IMG/VR virus record: IMGVR_UViG_3300042934_001368
Coordinates: 1 to 31,770 of that record
Reading direction: 5' to 3' (one strand)
DNA length: 31,770 nt
Source: a virus
In this document: positions 15,376 through 22,953 of the stretch, in pieces
Layout: each line of letters opens with the position of its first letter
Numbering within the stretch: the stretch's first letter is position 1
The notes under the pieces: model-generated
The model's database searches: none
What the model was told of the DNA's origin: nothing
What the model saw: only the letters and a program-made list of their open reading frames with translations
Position numbers and translations under genes: made by a program

Positions 15376-17058
15376 TTATCCTTCTTGTACTGCAAAATCA
15401 TCGTCACTATCTAAAAGAATGTCTTGTTGCAATAAATAAACTGCAATGATCGTGCTGACAACCATATCCACTTTACCGTTTGATTTCTTTTTATTTACAT
15501 AACGATTTTTATTTGTATCGTAATCGCATTTTGCATTTTGAAAATTGGTTTCATATAATTTACTACCGTCATAGCTAAAATTCTTTTCTAATATTTTTTC
15601 GTATAATAGCTTTGTTGGTTGATGTAAGACACTGCTATGCTGTTTTACTTCTACCGTTTCATATCCGGCACTTTCTAACTTGCCGGCAGTAGACAAACAA
15701 TTATACCGGTCATATCCTACTTGGATAATTTTAACGCCGTATTTTTCTTCTAGTGTCATTATAAAATTTTCAACATACGCATAACTGATAACTTCATCAC
15801 CACAAGGAAAACATGATCCTTCTCGAATGAACCGGTTGTAATCAGTTCTTTCAATTCTGTTTTTTTCTTCAATTCTGCCTCCAGGAATGAAGGCCCATGA
15901 CTTTGCGTAGATCTTATCATTTTCAAAACAGCACATAGAGACGGATACATTGTCATTTGTCATAGCGAGATCTAAGCCGATGTATACGTCACGGCCTTTC
16001 CAGTCAAACGGTTCCTTTTCCTTGCATAATCTTAATTTGTCCAGGGATATATATTCCTCACCAGAATTACTAGGAAGGAAGTAATTCATATGCTTTGTTA
16101 AATACTCTTCACGTTCCGAAGGCTTAGCAAGTGCATTTTTTCGATTGTTCCGGATCTCGTCGTAATTTTCTTTGATCCTTAGAGGGTTAGCCATTTCAAG
16201 CCCGATATCATCCCACAAATGTTTCTCTTCGGCGTAATAGAGTAATGCGAAAACCCGGTCGTCAAACTCTAATTCCTTATATATCTTTTTCAGATAATCT
16301 AATTCATCAAGCATGATCGATTTATCTTCCGCATATGCCGTAGTCAGTTTAAACATAAGAGGATTTTTTACACTTAACTGTCCGGATCTCATTGCAAGAA
16401 TATTTTTATGATCCTTAAATGCTCCCACTTCATCGGCAATAAAAGCAGACGGTCGAATGGAATTGTTTGAATTGGCGTTTGCTGTCCTGGGTTGATAAGT
16501 TGAATGTGTTACCAGGCATTCTACGCGGCCGCTTAATGTTTTAGGGATTTTAAAGTATTTATTAACATAAGGGCTAGCCGTGAGTATTTGGTTGATTGCC
16601 TTTTTTACTTCTCCTGCTAAATCTCGATCCAAGCAGATTGAATAAAACTCCGAATACGCATCTTCTTTTAGCATTAAAATAATAATGATAAGCGCGCATA
16701 TAAATGTTTTGGCATTTTTTCGAGGAATGAAAAGCGTAACATCCCGGTATCTATACTTCTTCGTATCGTCTTTAAATCTCCATCCGAATACATTGGCAAG
16801 AAAAAAAGCCTGGAACGGTACCAAGCCTTCATAAACTGATTTTCCAATTATATTAATACCGGTTGCAAAATTTAATAGCTTTAGTAATCCATCGATGATC
16901 TGCAATTCCCCTAGATCCATATAGTACTTAAAGCTTTCATCCTCTTGTTTCGCTAGATCCCGGATAAACCAAAGACATTGTTTTTTTACTTCAAAGGTTG
17001 TTCTTTCTTTTCCGGCAATAACGTCTTCCGCGTATTGCCTCGCCTTTTCAAGTAGCAT
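15376..17058 (-). CDS. Terminase large subunit
   Basis: A 560-residue DNA packaging motor ATPase/nuclease (Terminase_1 / HK97 TerL type). The ATPase has a Walker A-like loop IPRKNAKTF (residues about 111-119), lacking the classical GKS but of the RKxxKT type used by this family, and Walker B SAFIADEVG with Asp209 and Glu210. The nuclease domain begins YIGLDLAMTNDNV with Asp363, then VGYDRYN and KVDMVVS near the end, the RNase H-like acidic residues. It follows TerS by 3 bases and precedes the portal gene. Confidence 0.95.
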   Translation of the reverse strand: MLLEKARQYAEDVIAGKERTTFEVKKQCLWFIRDLAKQEDESFKYYMDLGELQIIDGLLKLLNFATGINIIGKSVYEGLVPFQAFFLANVFGWRFKDDTKKYRYRDVTLFIPRKNAKTFICALIIIILMLKEDAYSEFYSICLDRDLAGEVKKAINQILTASPYVNKYFKIPKTLSGRVECLVTHSTYQPRTANANSNNSIRPSAFIADEVGAFKDHKNILAMRSGQLSVKNPLMFKLTTAYAEDKSIMLDELDYLKKIYKELEFDDRVFALLYYAEEKHLWDDIGLEMANPLRIKENYDEIRNNRKNALAKPSEREEYLTKHMNYFLPSNSGEEYISLDKLRLCKEKEPFDWKGRDVYIGLDLAMTNDNVSVSMCCFENDKIYAKSWAFIPGGRIEEKNRIERTDYNRFIREGSCFPCGDEVISYAYVENFIMTLEEKYGVKIIQVGYDRYNCLSTAGKLESAGYETVEVKQHSSVLHQPTKLLYEKILEKNFSYDGSKLYETNFQNAKCDYDTNKNRYVNKKKSNGKVDMVVSTIIAVYLLQQDILLDSDDDFAVQEG

Positions 17059-17061
17059 TTA

Positions 17062-17634
17062 TTATCCACCCCTTAATATTTTTAACAGTGGATCTTCTTC
17101 CTTGGGATCAACCTTTTTCGGTATGGATCTAAGCGCTGACGCAATCGTCATTACATTCTCTTTTTCTAAGTCAAACAGCATTTTCCTTTTTGAATGAATG
17201 GCCGCATCAATATTTAAAACACTGTTCATGATCCTGGCTATCTCTCTTGCAAATTCAATCATCAAGACGGCTTGTTCGCTTTCGTCGTCAATATATTCCT
17301 TTGTATCATTAAAACCTAACCTTAGTTCTTCGATCAATCGAAAGAACTCTTCTCTTTTCTTTTCCAGGTCGTGACACTCTGCCGAAATCATACAATAACG
17401 ATTGATAACTGCCTCATAAATTGCATCGTTTTTCTCTATTATTTTAAGTAAATTATTCAGCCTTTTAAATTCCGCATGTGCCACCGGATTGTTTTTTATG
17501 TCAGTTCGTTCACGCAACGCCTTGCCGGTCGCAAGCGCTGATTCTTCTTGCTTTCGCTTGTTTAATTCGGCTTTTGTTCGGTGTGATTTTTTCTCCGTTG
17601 ACAATACCTTAAATGGCTTTGTTGGTGTCGGCAT
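17062..17634 (-). CDS. Terminase small subunit (P27-like)
   Basis: A 190-residue protein. The open frame continues further up, but the ATG of MPTPTKPFKVLSTEKK is preceded by AAAGGAG at 8 bases, so this start is used. The pattern SHRTKAELNKRKQEE, then LNNLLKIIEKNDAIYEAVINRYC and a long helical C-terminal half fits the P27/Terminase_4 small-subunit family, which recognises the phage DNA for packaging and activates TerL. It lies between the HNH gene and TerL, as in cos-type Firmicutes phages. Confidence 0.82.
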   Translation of the reverse strand: MPTPTKPFKVLSTEKKSHRTKAELNKRKQEESALATGKALRERTDIKNNPVAHAEFKRLNNLLKIIEKNDAIYEAVINRYCMISAECHDLEKKREEFFRLIEELRLGFNDTKEYIDDESEQAVLMIEFAREIARIMNSVLNIDAAIHSKRKMLFDLEKENVMTIASALRSIPKKVDPKEEDPLLKILRGG

Positions 17635-17727
17635 AAAATTTACTCCTTTCTGAAATGCTGATGTGGGAATTTTTTTTATTCGAAAGAGGTCGTTCGGTGT
17701 AGGGAAAAGAGGCATAAAAGAACTTTA

Positions 17728-17739
17728 CCCCCTGGGGGG
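17728..17739. other. GC-rich inverted repeat, possible cos element
   Basis: CCCCCTGGGGGG, a run of C then G, stands out in AT-rich surroundings between the HNH and TerS genes. In HNH-bearing phages this is close to where cos sites are found. No overhang can be located from sequence alone. Confidence 0.4.
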
Positions 17740-17740
17740 A

Positions 17741-18133
17741 CTATTTTCCTCTCTTTGCCTCTTGTTCATCAATTATTTGTTGTATTTCTTCCCTTGTGAT
17801 CTCTCCGCGCTCTGCTAACTCATGATGGTAGTCACATGTAGTCAGAAGGTTGTCATTGTCTAATCTTCTATCGTAGTCCTCTTCCAGTGGCGTGTTATGA
17901 TGCACCGATAATTTGTTAAAGGTATATTGATTAGCTGTATTATGCAGTAGACGTATGCAGATCTGACAAAGGCATCTGTCACGATCGTTCTTGATTTCAT
18001 CCCGTTTATTCTGCCAGGCTTTCGAAGATCTGAACCGATCAGCTTCTGTTCTGGTTTTAAAGCTCTTCGGTTTCTTGCCACAATCATATTTTGTATCATG
18101 TATGCGACCACAATATTTACATGAACGAAGCAT
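17741..18133 (-). CDS. HNH endonuclease (packaging-associated)
   Basis: A 130-residue protein with a zinc-ribbon type start (CKYCG, residues 5-9), CQIC (56-59), and an HNH core: His78-His79 in LSVHHNTPL, Asn95 in DNLLTTC, and Cys100 with His103-His104 in CDYHHELAERGEIT. Phage HNH proteins encoded next to terminase genes (such as HK97 gp74) assist cos cleavage by the terminase (Kala et al. 2014). It is the first gene of the late block, with AAGGGGTG before its ATG. Its location supports a cos-type packaging mode. Confidence 0.9.
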   Translation of the reverse strand: MLRSCKYCGRIHDTKYDCGKKPKSFKTRTEADRFRSSKAWQNKRDEIKNDRDRCLCQICIRLLHNTANQYTFNKLSVHHNTPLEEDYDRRLDNDNLLTTCDYHHELAERGEITREEIQQIIDEQEAKRGK

Positions 18134-18165
18134 TATACTTTCACACCCCTTTATTTACATGAATC

Positions 18166-18210
18166 AAAAAGGCGCTCATATATGCTAATATGCCATATAC
18201 AAACGCCCTT
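18166..18210 (-). terminator. Possible terminator between early and late leftward blocks
   Basis: On the minus strand AAGGGCG (18210-18204) can pair with CGCCTTT (one G-T pair), with an inner stem TATATG/CATATA, followed by T residues. It ends about 33 bases before the HNH start. It could end early transcription, with the late operon then needing its own promoter or antitermination. Confidence 0.5.
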
Positions 18211-18266
18211 GTACTTTATTCAACCACTCGCCCACCCCTAGATTAATTGGTTGCTTTACCCTTCAA

Positions 18267-18283
18267 ATAAACGCTGCGTTTAT
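18267..18283. repeat. 17-bp palindrome upstream of the late operon
   Basis: ATAAACGC-T-GCGTTTAT, perfect 8-base arms around a central T, in the 255-base gene-free gap before the HNH gene. It is placed where a late activator or packaging protein could bind. About one such palindrome in two windows of this size is expected by chance, so support comes from location. Confidence 0.4.
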
Positions 18284-18388
18284 CTGCTGCCATTTGTAAT
18301 ATAAAAAGGAGATTTAAGAATATCCTAATTGCCTTGATCTTTTTTATTACATGCTAGCATTATAAATCGAAATAACGTCCTTTGTGTG

Positions 18389-18736
18389 CTAATCTTTTTT
18401 CAAGGTATCGCATTTCTTTATCACGTTATCTAGTATCTTGTTACCGATCTCCATAAATCTTTTTTGATCTGGATTATCCGGATGATGATTTCCAAGCCAT
18501 TCTTCTGGACTTTTATGTAATGCACAAATATGCCTTCTTCCCATCCTTCCCGGTTGATCCTTGTATTCATTTTCAACAAGTAATCTCGAAAGCTTATTGT
18601 CTTCAAATAAGTGTTTCACGTCACCCTCCGCAAAGAAGAGAAGATCACGTAATACTAGGCAGCTCAATCGTGCTTCTTCATATTCAACTTTTTTTCCTTC
18701 TTTTAAGTCAATAATAATTTCATTTAATTGACGCAT
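18389..18736 (-). CDS. Unknown early protein
   Basis: A 115-residue protein beginning MRQLNEIIIDLKEGKKVEYEEARLS. The ORF can extend 7 codons further, but GGAGG sits just before this ATG. The first half is helical and leucine-rich (RLSCLVLRDLLFFAEGDVKHLF). The second half is basic and polar with RRHICALHKSPEEWLGNHHPDNPDQKRF. I do not recognise a domain. It is the last gene of the early block, followed by the gap before the late operon, so a role in the early-late switch or packaging is possible but unproven. Confidence 0.65.
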   Translation of the reverse strand: MRQLNEIIIDLKEGKKVEYEEARLSCLVLRDLLFFAEGDVKHLFEDNKLSRLLVENEYKDQPGRMGRRHICALHKSPEEWLGNHHPDNPDQKRFMEIGNKILDNVIKKCDTLKKD

Positions 18737-18749
18737 TAGTACCTCCGTT

Positions 18750-19124
18750 CTATACACTGATTATTCTTGTATATCTCATGAATGTATCTTCCTTTTGCTT
18801 ATCAATCAGACATTTCATTGCTTTTTCTTTAATCTCCGGAAACGGAACACTTGCCACTATTGCGTTCATATCATAAACCGTGAAACGACTAGGTTCATTT
18901 CTTGTAATAAGCGTCCAATTGCTGCATAAAGGGATATCTTTCATTTTAATCATCATTAAATTCGTGCTTTTTTCAATAGCTCCAATATTCCAGGTTGGGT
19001 AAACGCGAGGTTTTGAAACCGAAATCGTTAAATCATTTTCCACGTGCTTTATTACATCATTAAATTTTATTGCAACCTCGTATTCCTTGTTATAGTAATA
19101 CAGTTCATTTGGATTTATTATCAT
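18750..19124 (-). CDS. Unknown early protein
   Basis: A 124-residue protein, start at ATG of MIINPNELYYYNKE (the ORF has another ATG 4 codons earlier, but AAAGGATG lies at better spacing for this one). It contains a mixed pattern, KYEVAIKFNDVIKHV-like at the start, then SVSKPRVYPTWNIGAIEKS and CSNWTLITRNEPSRFTVYDMNAIV. No known motif. It overlaps the end of the small membrane protein gene upstream, which suggests coupled translation. Confidence 0.6.
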   Translation of the reverse strand: MIINPNELYYYNKEYEVAIKFNDVIKHVENDLTISVSKPRVYPTWNIGAIEKSTNLMMIKMKDIPLCSNWTLITRNEPSRFTVYDMNAIVASVPFPEIKEKAMKCLIDKQKEDTFMRYTRIISV

Positions 19125-19353
19125 ATTCTTTAACATCCTTTCGCACTCGCCTATTTTTCTTCCTTGTGTGGCTCAATACAACCATTGTATTTCCAAGAAT
19201 TAACCCTATATTTATTATTAAATACTGCTGCCAGAACGTTATTAATAACCTGGTTGGTGTCATATCCGGATTTTCAAGCGATATTCCCCACCCGATCACA
19301 ATACAAAGGATTACTATCGTAAAACCTAATGTTTGAATTAATGCCCTTATCAT
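19105..19353 (-). CDS. Small membrane protein
   Basis: An 82-residue protein with two hydrophobic segments (about residues 5-24 and 36-60), the second followed by a strongly basic tail (HTRKKNRRVRKDVKEYDNKSK). AGGATGG precedes the ATG. The two-helix topology with a basic C-terminus could fit a holin-like or immunity (superinfection-exclusion) protein, but it sits in the early block, away from the lysis genes, so no function is assigned. Confidence 0.6.
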   Translation of the reverse strand: MIRALIQTLGFTIVILCIVIGWGISLENPDMTPTRLLITFWQQYLIINIGLILGNTMVVLSHTRKKNRRVRKDVKEYDNKSK

Positions 19354-19376
19354 AAAATTTCACCATCCTATCAAAA

Positions 19377-19634
19377 TTAAAAATTTTCTTTATATTCCTG
19401 CTCTAGTTGACTATAATAAATATCTAGTTCCTCGGATGATTGAATACAGCTGTATGTTACCCTGGTACCTTCTTTATTAGGCTTATGTATTTTCTTAACA
19501 GCCATGCCGCGTTTTGCTTCAATCATCTTGTTTACACATAATGCACGATTATATGTTAATGGTTTTTCCTTTTGTAGCTTCTTCGTAAGGTTCGGATAGA
19601 TCATTTGATATTCTTTTACCTTGATAGTATTCAC
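19377..19634 (-). CDS. Small basic unknown protein overlapping the upstream gene
   Basis: An 85-residue basic protein, start at GTG (VNTIKVKEYQM), with AAAGGA 9 bases before it; an ATG 6 codons further upstream is the alternative but has its ribosome site too close. It has KLQKEKPLTYNRALCVNKMIEAKRGMAVKK and a C-terminal ITYS-like TRVTYSCIQSSEELDIYYSQLEQEY. Small basic proteins of this kind accompany replication genes in phages, but no role is assigned. The first 86 bases lie out of frame inside the next gene, an unusually long overlap. Confidence 0.55.
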   Translation of the reverse strand: MNTIKVKEYQMIYPNLTKKLQKEKPLTYNRALCVNKMIEAKRGMAVKKIHKPNKEGTRVTYSCIQSSEELDIYYSQLEQEYKENF

Positions 19635-20037
19635 CTTTGTGCATCCTTTCACTTTTATATAAATTTACATCACTGTTATTAAATATAACTCTTCTAGTCG
19701 GTATTCCATTATCTAGCAAGCGTTCGTATATCTCCTTTACTTCACTTTTAAAATACTTTGGATAAGTTTCGTTACGCATTCTATTGGGATTAATGTCTAA
19801 ACTCCACCAATCACACACTATATGCTCTTGTGATCTAAGGTCTAAAGGATCTGTTTCGTTTATTAACAAATCCAGTATGTAGGCGAATGTTTTCCCTTGC
19901 CTTCTTCCAGTAGTTTTGATATCTAATACAATTGGCTTTTTAAGAAGATAAGCAACTTGCCATTCAAATAATTTAATTTTGAATGCCTTTTCAATTTTAA
20001 TTATTATTGCCTCTGTGATTAAAACCGGTTTATCCAT
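19549..20037 (-). CDS. Small P-loop-bearing protein
   Basis: A 162-residue protein with the opening IEKAFKIKLFEWQVAYLLKKP, followed by a Walker A-like loop TTGRRQGKTFAYIL (G44-T50). Both features resemble the N-terminal ATP-binding part of phage terminases and SF2 helicases, but the rest of an ATPase (Walker B, motif III) is not present. The later part has ETYPKYFKSEVKEIYERLLDNGIPTRRVIF. Small phage proteins of this type recur near replication genes. Whether it binds nucleotide is uncertain. Its 3' end overlaps the following gene by 86 bases. Confidence 0.6.
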   Translation of the reverse strand: MDKPVLITEAIIIKIEKAFKIKLFEWQVAYLLKKPIVLDIKTTGRRQGKTFAYILDLLINETDPLDLRSQEHIVCDWWSLDINPNRMRNETYPKYFKSEVKEIYERLLDNGIPTRRVIFNNSDVNLYKSERMHKGEYYQGKRISNDLSEPYEEATKGKTINI

Positions 20038-20042
20038 ACCTA

Positions 20043-20432
20043 TTACCTCTTTTCTGATAATAATTTAAAAAACTTTCTTCTACGATCGTAAAACATTCCT
20101 CGGCTGCATGGACAATCTAAATATTCGTAACTGATCCCCTCGGTAACATTTTTAAATATAGCTTTGAAGATATAGGGATCTGCTTCTTTTGCTGTCAGAA
20201 CAATCATTTCATTTTCACTTTGTAACTTGAAAATTTTGATTGCCTTTGCTGCTGTTGGATCTCCCGTTGTATTACCTCTTGGCATTCCATCCGAAGGTAT
20301 GCTAGAGAGAAGGCGTAATTCTTTTATTTCTTTTTCTCTCTCCTGGTACCTCTTACAAAAACGGAATAACTCCTGGTAATGATCTTCACTAATATGATAC
20401 TTTTTTAATTTTAATGACCTTCTATCCGGCAT
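20043..20432 (-). CDS. Putative late transcription activator-like protein (RinA/ArpU-like)
   Basis: A 129-residue protein starting at ATG of MPDRRSLKLKKYHIS, with GGGAGGGG just upstream; the ORF continues 17 codons further but that start lacks a ribosome site. It has an N-terminal helical part (HYQELFRFCKRYQEREKEIKEL), a conserved middle (SIPSDGMPRGNTTGDPTAAKAIK), and a helix-turn-helix-like C-terminus (VTEGISYEYLDCPCSRGMFYDRRRKFFKLL). Such proteins of Firmicutes phages (RinA/ArpU group) are thought to activate late operons. Its position near the end of the early block fits. Confidence in function is moderate. Confidence 0.6.
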   Translation of the reverse strand: MPDRRSLKLKKYHISEDHYQELFRFCKRYQEREKEIKELRLLSSIPSDGMPRGNTTGDPTAAKAIKIFKLQSENEMIVLTAKEADPYIFKAIFKNVTEGISYEYLDCPCSRGMFYDRRRKFFKLLSEKR

Positions 20433-20448
20433 CTGTTCCCCTCCCGGT

Positions 20449-20640
20449 TTAGCATATTTTATGTTTTTGAAATTCAACGCCACAATGAGGGCATTTTTTA
20501 TGTATGGTTACAATTGCTTTATCTGGATCGGAATGTAAATCCGTACTAATAACTTTTCTACAACGCGTACATATACTTGTCACGCCAGTTAAATCCGTTC
20601 CGCTAGACCAGTCTATTCCTACTACTTGCGAACTCAACAA
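20449..20640 (-). CDS. Small zinc-ribbon-like protein
   Basis: A 63-residue protein starting at TTG, overlapping the previous gene by 7 bases, with AAGGTGAT upstream. It has CTRC (about residues 24-27) and CPHC (50-53), a two-CxxC arrangement typical of a small zinc ribbon. The N-terminal part (VVGIDWSSGTDLTGV) is unlike a zinc domain. Many phage early genes of this kind are of unknown role, perhaps binding DNA or RNA polymerase. Confidence 0.6.
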   Translation of the reverse strand: MLSSQVVGIDWSSGTDLTGVTSICTRCRKVISTDLHSDPDKAIVTIHKKCPHCGVEFQKHKIC

Positions 20641-20846
20641 ATCACCTTCTTTACTTTATTGATAAAGTCCATATAAGAAATATTCTTAATTCCTTTACCA
20701 GTTACCACTACAACGAATTGAGGATAGAAACGAATAATTTTCCCTCTTTCCTCCGGGCCACCTTTGTATTTACTGGCTTTAACGACGATCTTGTCCCCTT
20801 CTTCATATTGCTGTCTAACAATACTTTTTAAGTCTGATATTGTCAT
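20634..20846 (-). CDS. Small SH3/KOW-like protein
   Basis: A 70-residue protein. It starts MTISDLKSIVRQQYEEGDKIVVKASKY, then KGGPEERGKIIRFYPQFVVVVTGKGIKNISYMDFI. The EGDKIVV and V-rich strand pattern suggest a small beta barrel such as an SH3 or KOW fold. Similar short proteins occur in many clostridial phages, function unknown. It is the first gene of a leftward segment behind the divergent rightward cassette at 20946. Confidence 0.6.
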   Translation of the reverse strand: MTISDLKSIVRQQYEEGDKIVVKASKYKGGPEERGKIIRFYPQFVVVVTGKGIKNISYMDFINKVKKVIC

Positions 20847-20881
20847 ATTCTTTAATTCTCCTTTTGTTCAAATTATTCTCA

Positions 20882-20910
20882 TTGATTAATCCGAACATTT
20901 GTTCTATAAT
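20882..20910 (+). promoter_or_regulatory. Rightward promoter of the 20946-21471 cassette
   Basis: TTGATT at 20882-20887 and TATAAT at 20905-20910, separated by exactly 17 bases; the -10 is a perfect consensus. The first gene starts 36 bases later with GTGAGG before its ATG. It reads against the surrounding leftward operon. Confidence 0.75.
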
Positions 20911-20945
20911 CTTAACATATTATTTTTATAATGTGAGGTAACCAG

Positions 20946-21227
20946 ATGAATATACCCGTAAATACAATTACTTGTTATAGCGCTGACAAAGGTTATCGCC
21001 CGTTATACTTTGAAATTAACGGCTTAACATATACTCTCGGCAACATAGTTAATACAAGAATTGAGAAGTTTGCCGGTACTCTTGCAAAAGTATTTTGTTG
21101 TTTACTCGAAAGTAATGGCACTACCTACGAAATATTGCTTAAATATCATGTACACGATCACCAATGGCTTTTGGTAGGAGGTTACGAAAATGCCTTTTTA
21201 CAATCCCCCACGCGCACCACTTATTAA
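20946..21227 (+). CDS. Moron-like small protein A (tandem paralogue pair)
   Basis: A 93-residue plus-strand protein with a beta-rich pattern: GYRPLYFEINGLTYTLGNIV, then RIEKFAG, and ending FCCLLESNGTTYEILLKY-HVHDHQWLL. It resembles small proteins seen in Clostridia genomes that have the layout R-P-x-x-F ... EK-x-AG ... Y-E-L-x-Y ... W-x-L, an observation by recall. It shares the SNG and W-x-L end pattern with the next gene. Rightward orientation with its own promoter and TATAAT suggests expression in the lysogen. Function unknown. Confidence 0.7.
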   Translation: MNIPVNTITCYSADKGYRPLYFEINGLTYTLGNIVNTRIEKFAGTLAKVFCCLLESNGTTYEILLKYHVHDHQWLLVGGYENAFLQSPTRTTY

Positions 21228-21471
21228 AGAACCCAATGGCCACCCGATAGATGTAATAGCAACTACTAATCTTTTCGGCAAGATTAGAATTGATTATATT
21301 CAGTTTACGGATGACCGCCAGGAACGTTTTACCTTTAAAATATCTAACTCGCTTTTGCGTAAAGACTTAAATTACATCGAAACATATGATTGCAATTATG
21401 TAAGTAACGGTATAATGCACACTATTACGCTTATTTTTAATGTTCTAAGTCAATTATGGGTTTTGGCCTAG
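21190..21471 (+). CDS. Moron-like small protein B (tandem paralogue pair)
   Basis: A 93-residue plus-strand protein whose start overlaps the first gene by 38 bases, with GTAGGAGG before its ATG. It contains IDVIATTNLFGKIRIDYIQF, then ERFTFKISNSLLRKDLNYIE and the end DCNYVSNGIMHTITLIFNVLSQLWVLA. The SNG-x4-I-x-L-x3-V-x4-W-x-L pattern aligns with protein A, so the two look like diverged copies of one family. It ends 4 bases into the convergent HhH gene. Function unknown. Confidence 0.7.
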   Translation: MPFYNPPRAPLIKEPNGHPIDVIATTNLFGKIRIDYIQFTDDRQERFTFKISNSLLRKDLNYIETYDCNYVSNGIMHTITLIFNVLSQLWVLA

Positions 21472-21710
21472 TTCAAATATAAAGCGTTTATCACTTCCAT
21501 GATCTCAATTGCCTTCTTTTCTCCTACTCCTTTTACTCCGGTAACGGCGGCGGCTATATCTGACGGTTTTACCCTCTTTACAGCTGCTGCCTCTGTTCCA
21601 TCTTTGAAACCCTCTATATAAATGTTAACCATAAAGGTTTCCATTTGTTTGTGATCCATTCTTTTTACATTCTTATACTGTTCTCTTGTTATTCCGAATT
21701 TCTTTCCCAT
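21468..21710 (-). CDS. Helix-hairpin-helix protein
   Basis: An 80-residue protein with a helical N-terminus (GITREQYKNVKRMDHKQMETFMVNIY-type) and a C-terminal helix-hairpin-helix: IAAAVTGVKGVGEKKAIEIMEVI, containing the hairpin GVKGVG and the following GEKKA. HhH units bind the DNA backbone without sequence preference. It follows the MmcB-like gene by 3 bases, so both may act in phage DNA repair or recombination. GGAGGG precedes the ATG. Confidence 0.75.
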   Translation of the reverse strand: MGKKFGITREQYKNVKRMDHKQMETFMVNIYIEGFKDGTEAAAVKRVKPSDIAAAVTGVKGVGEKKAIEIMEVINALYLN

Positions 21711-21713
21711 GTC

Positions 21714-22493
21714 TTAGCCCTCCATATTTTCGCCACTCGCCTGTTTTGAAATAATACTGTCCATTTCCTCAACAACTTTAGTTAGTCTCTTATGTATATC
21801 ATCAATCTTTTTAGGGTATGGCTTTGATAAGGCTTCTTCCAATCCTTTAACTGCATTCCACGAATGTATACCGTACCTGTCCATTACCTCATGCAATTCG
21901 CTTAGTTCTTTTAATTGTTCTTCTATATATCCGCTTCTTCGGTTGATATCATGAAGTTCGTTTATTCGATTGATAAGCTTACTACTTACCATATTCCCAA
22001 GCTGCCGATCATTTAATTTGCTATTTAACCAATCTTGAAAATATTCTTGCTTAGAAGAATGAAAGGGAAGTCTATCATTGTTCAGTCTATTCATGATGAT
22101 GTATAGTAACATATCTGCGTTAATCTCAATATTTCGGTGGATCGCCTTTTTCTTAGTTGTAAGGGTTTGCGTTTTTGAATTGTAATAGATTAAGCCAACA
22201 TCATTAGGCAATTCCATTCGATCGATTAATCCGGTAGGTACTACAAAATACAGCTCATGACAATAAGGCATATATTGAAAAAACTTAGTATCTCTTTGAA
22301 AATCGCTTCTGCTTATCTTAATTTCATAACCAACAATGTTAGGGTGCGCCCAACTCTTATATATGGCTAACCCGTCAAATTGTAGCATTCCGGTCATCGT
22401 CGGCCCATTCTTGCATTCGGTTATAAAGAACTCTCTTTCTTCATGCTTTCTTGCCAGAGCTTTTTTAATATCATTGCTGCTTACCTCTCCCAT
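21714..22493 (-). CDS. MmcB-like (PD-(D/E)xK fold) protein
   Basis: A 259-residue protein whose first ~120 residues match the MmcB-type pattern: LQFDGLAIYKSWAHPNIVGYEIKISRSDF-RDTKFFQYMPYCHELYFVVPTGLI. Asp40, Glu57 and Lys59 (D...E-x-K) form a nuclease-type active site as in PD-(D/E)xK enzymes. The C-terminal half is helical and charged (about 175-255), probably a separate binding or coiled-coil region. Phage MmcB-like proteins are thought to act in DNA repair or processing. It overlaps the upstream cysteine-rich gene by 23 bases. Confidence 0.75.
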   Translation of the reverse strand: MGEVSSNDIKKALARKHEEREFFITECKNGPTMTGMLQFDGLAIYKSWAHPNIVGYEIKISRSDFQRDTKFFQYMPYCHELYFVVPTGLIDRMELPNDVGLIYYNSKTQTLTTKKKAIHRNIEINADMLLYIIMNRLNNDRLPFHSSKQEYFQDWLNSKLNDRQLGNMVSSKLINRINELHDINRRSGYIEEQLKELSELHEVMDRYGIHSWNAVKGLEEALSKPYPKKIDDIHKRLTKVVEEMDSIISKQASGENMEG

Positions 22494-22953
22494 GTTTTTT
22501 CCTTTCTTGTCTATATTCGTTCATTATTCCACCATTGCAAGGAATGTTACAGTCACATATCCCACCGCACTGTAAATCTTCTTCCGGTACCGGTACGCCA
22601 ATCTCTTCTTCACTTATGAAATATCTGCATCCATAACAGATACTATCTTCATCTAATCGAAATCTTGGGTGCTTTTCCTGTTCATATCCAATATTTATCC
22701 CTATTTCAAATGTTTCGCATTTACCGTTTCGGCTTATTGAGATCGTGTCTTTTTCAAGTATGTGCATACAATTATCTTCAAAATAATGCCTACATTCAGA
22801 GTTTAAGCAAAATATACCTCTTATTATATTTTTTCTTTCCTTTTTGACTTCTGCAAAACTAGCAACGCTATGTTCACAACGACCGAATGTATTGCAATCT
22901 TTTTCATAACAACGCATCCCATCATTGTTCTTTTTGTTTTTTAGACAATTCAT
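22471..22953 (-). CDS. Cysteine-rich protein (possible zinc-binding)
   Basis: A 160-residue protein with about 14 cysteines, in clusters: C15, C20, C26 in CYEKDCNTFGRC, then C49, C54, C62 in CLNSECRHYFEDNC, followed by CYGC and a CGGICDCNIPC stretch. The first two clusters look like two copies of one C-x4-C-x(5-7)-C unit. Its ATG overlaps the ParB stop as ATGA, so it is coupled to parB. Role unknown; metal binding is likely. Confidence 0.65.
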   Translation of the reverse strand: MNCLKNKKNNDGMRCYEKDCNTFGRCEHSVASFAEVKKERKNIIRGIFCLNSECRHYFEDNCMHILEKDTISISRNGKCETFEIGINIGYEQEKHPRFRLDEDSICYGCRYFISEEEIGVPVPEEDLQCGGICDCNIPCNGGIMNEYRQERKKHGRGKQQ

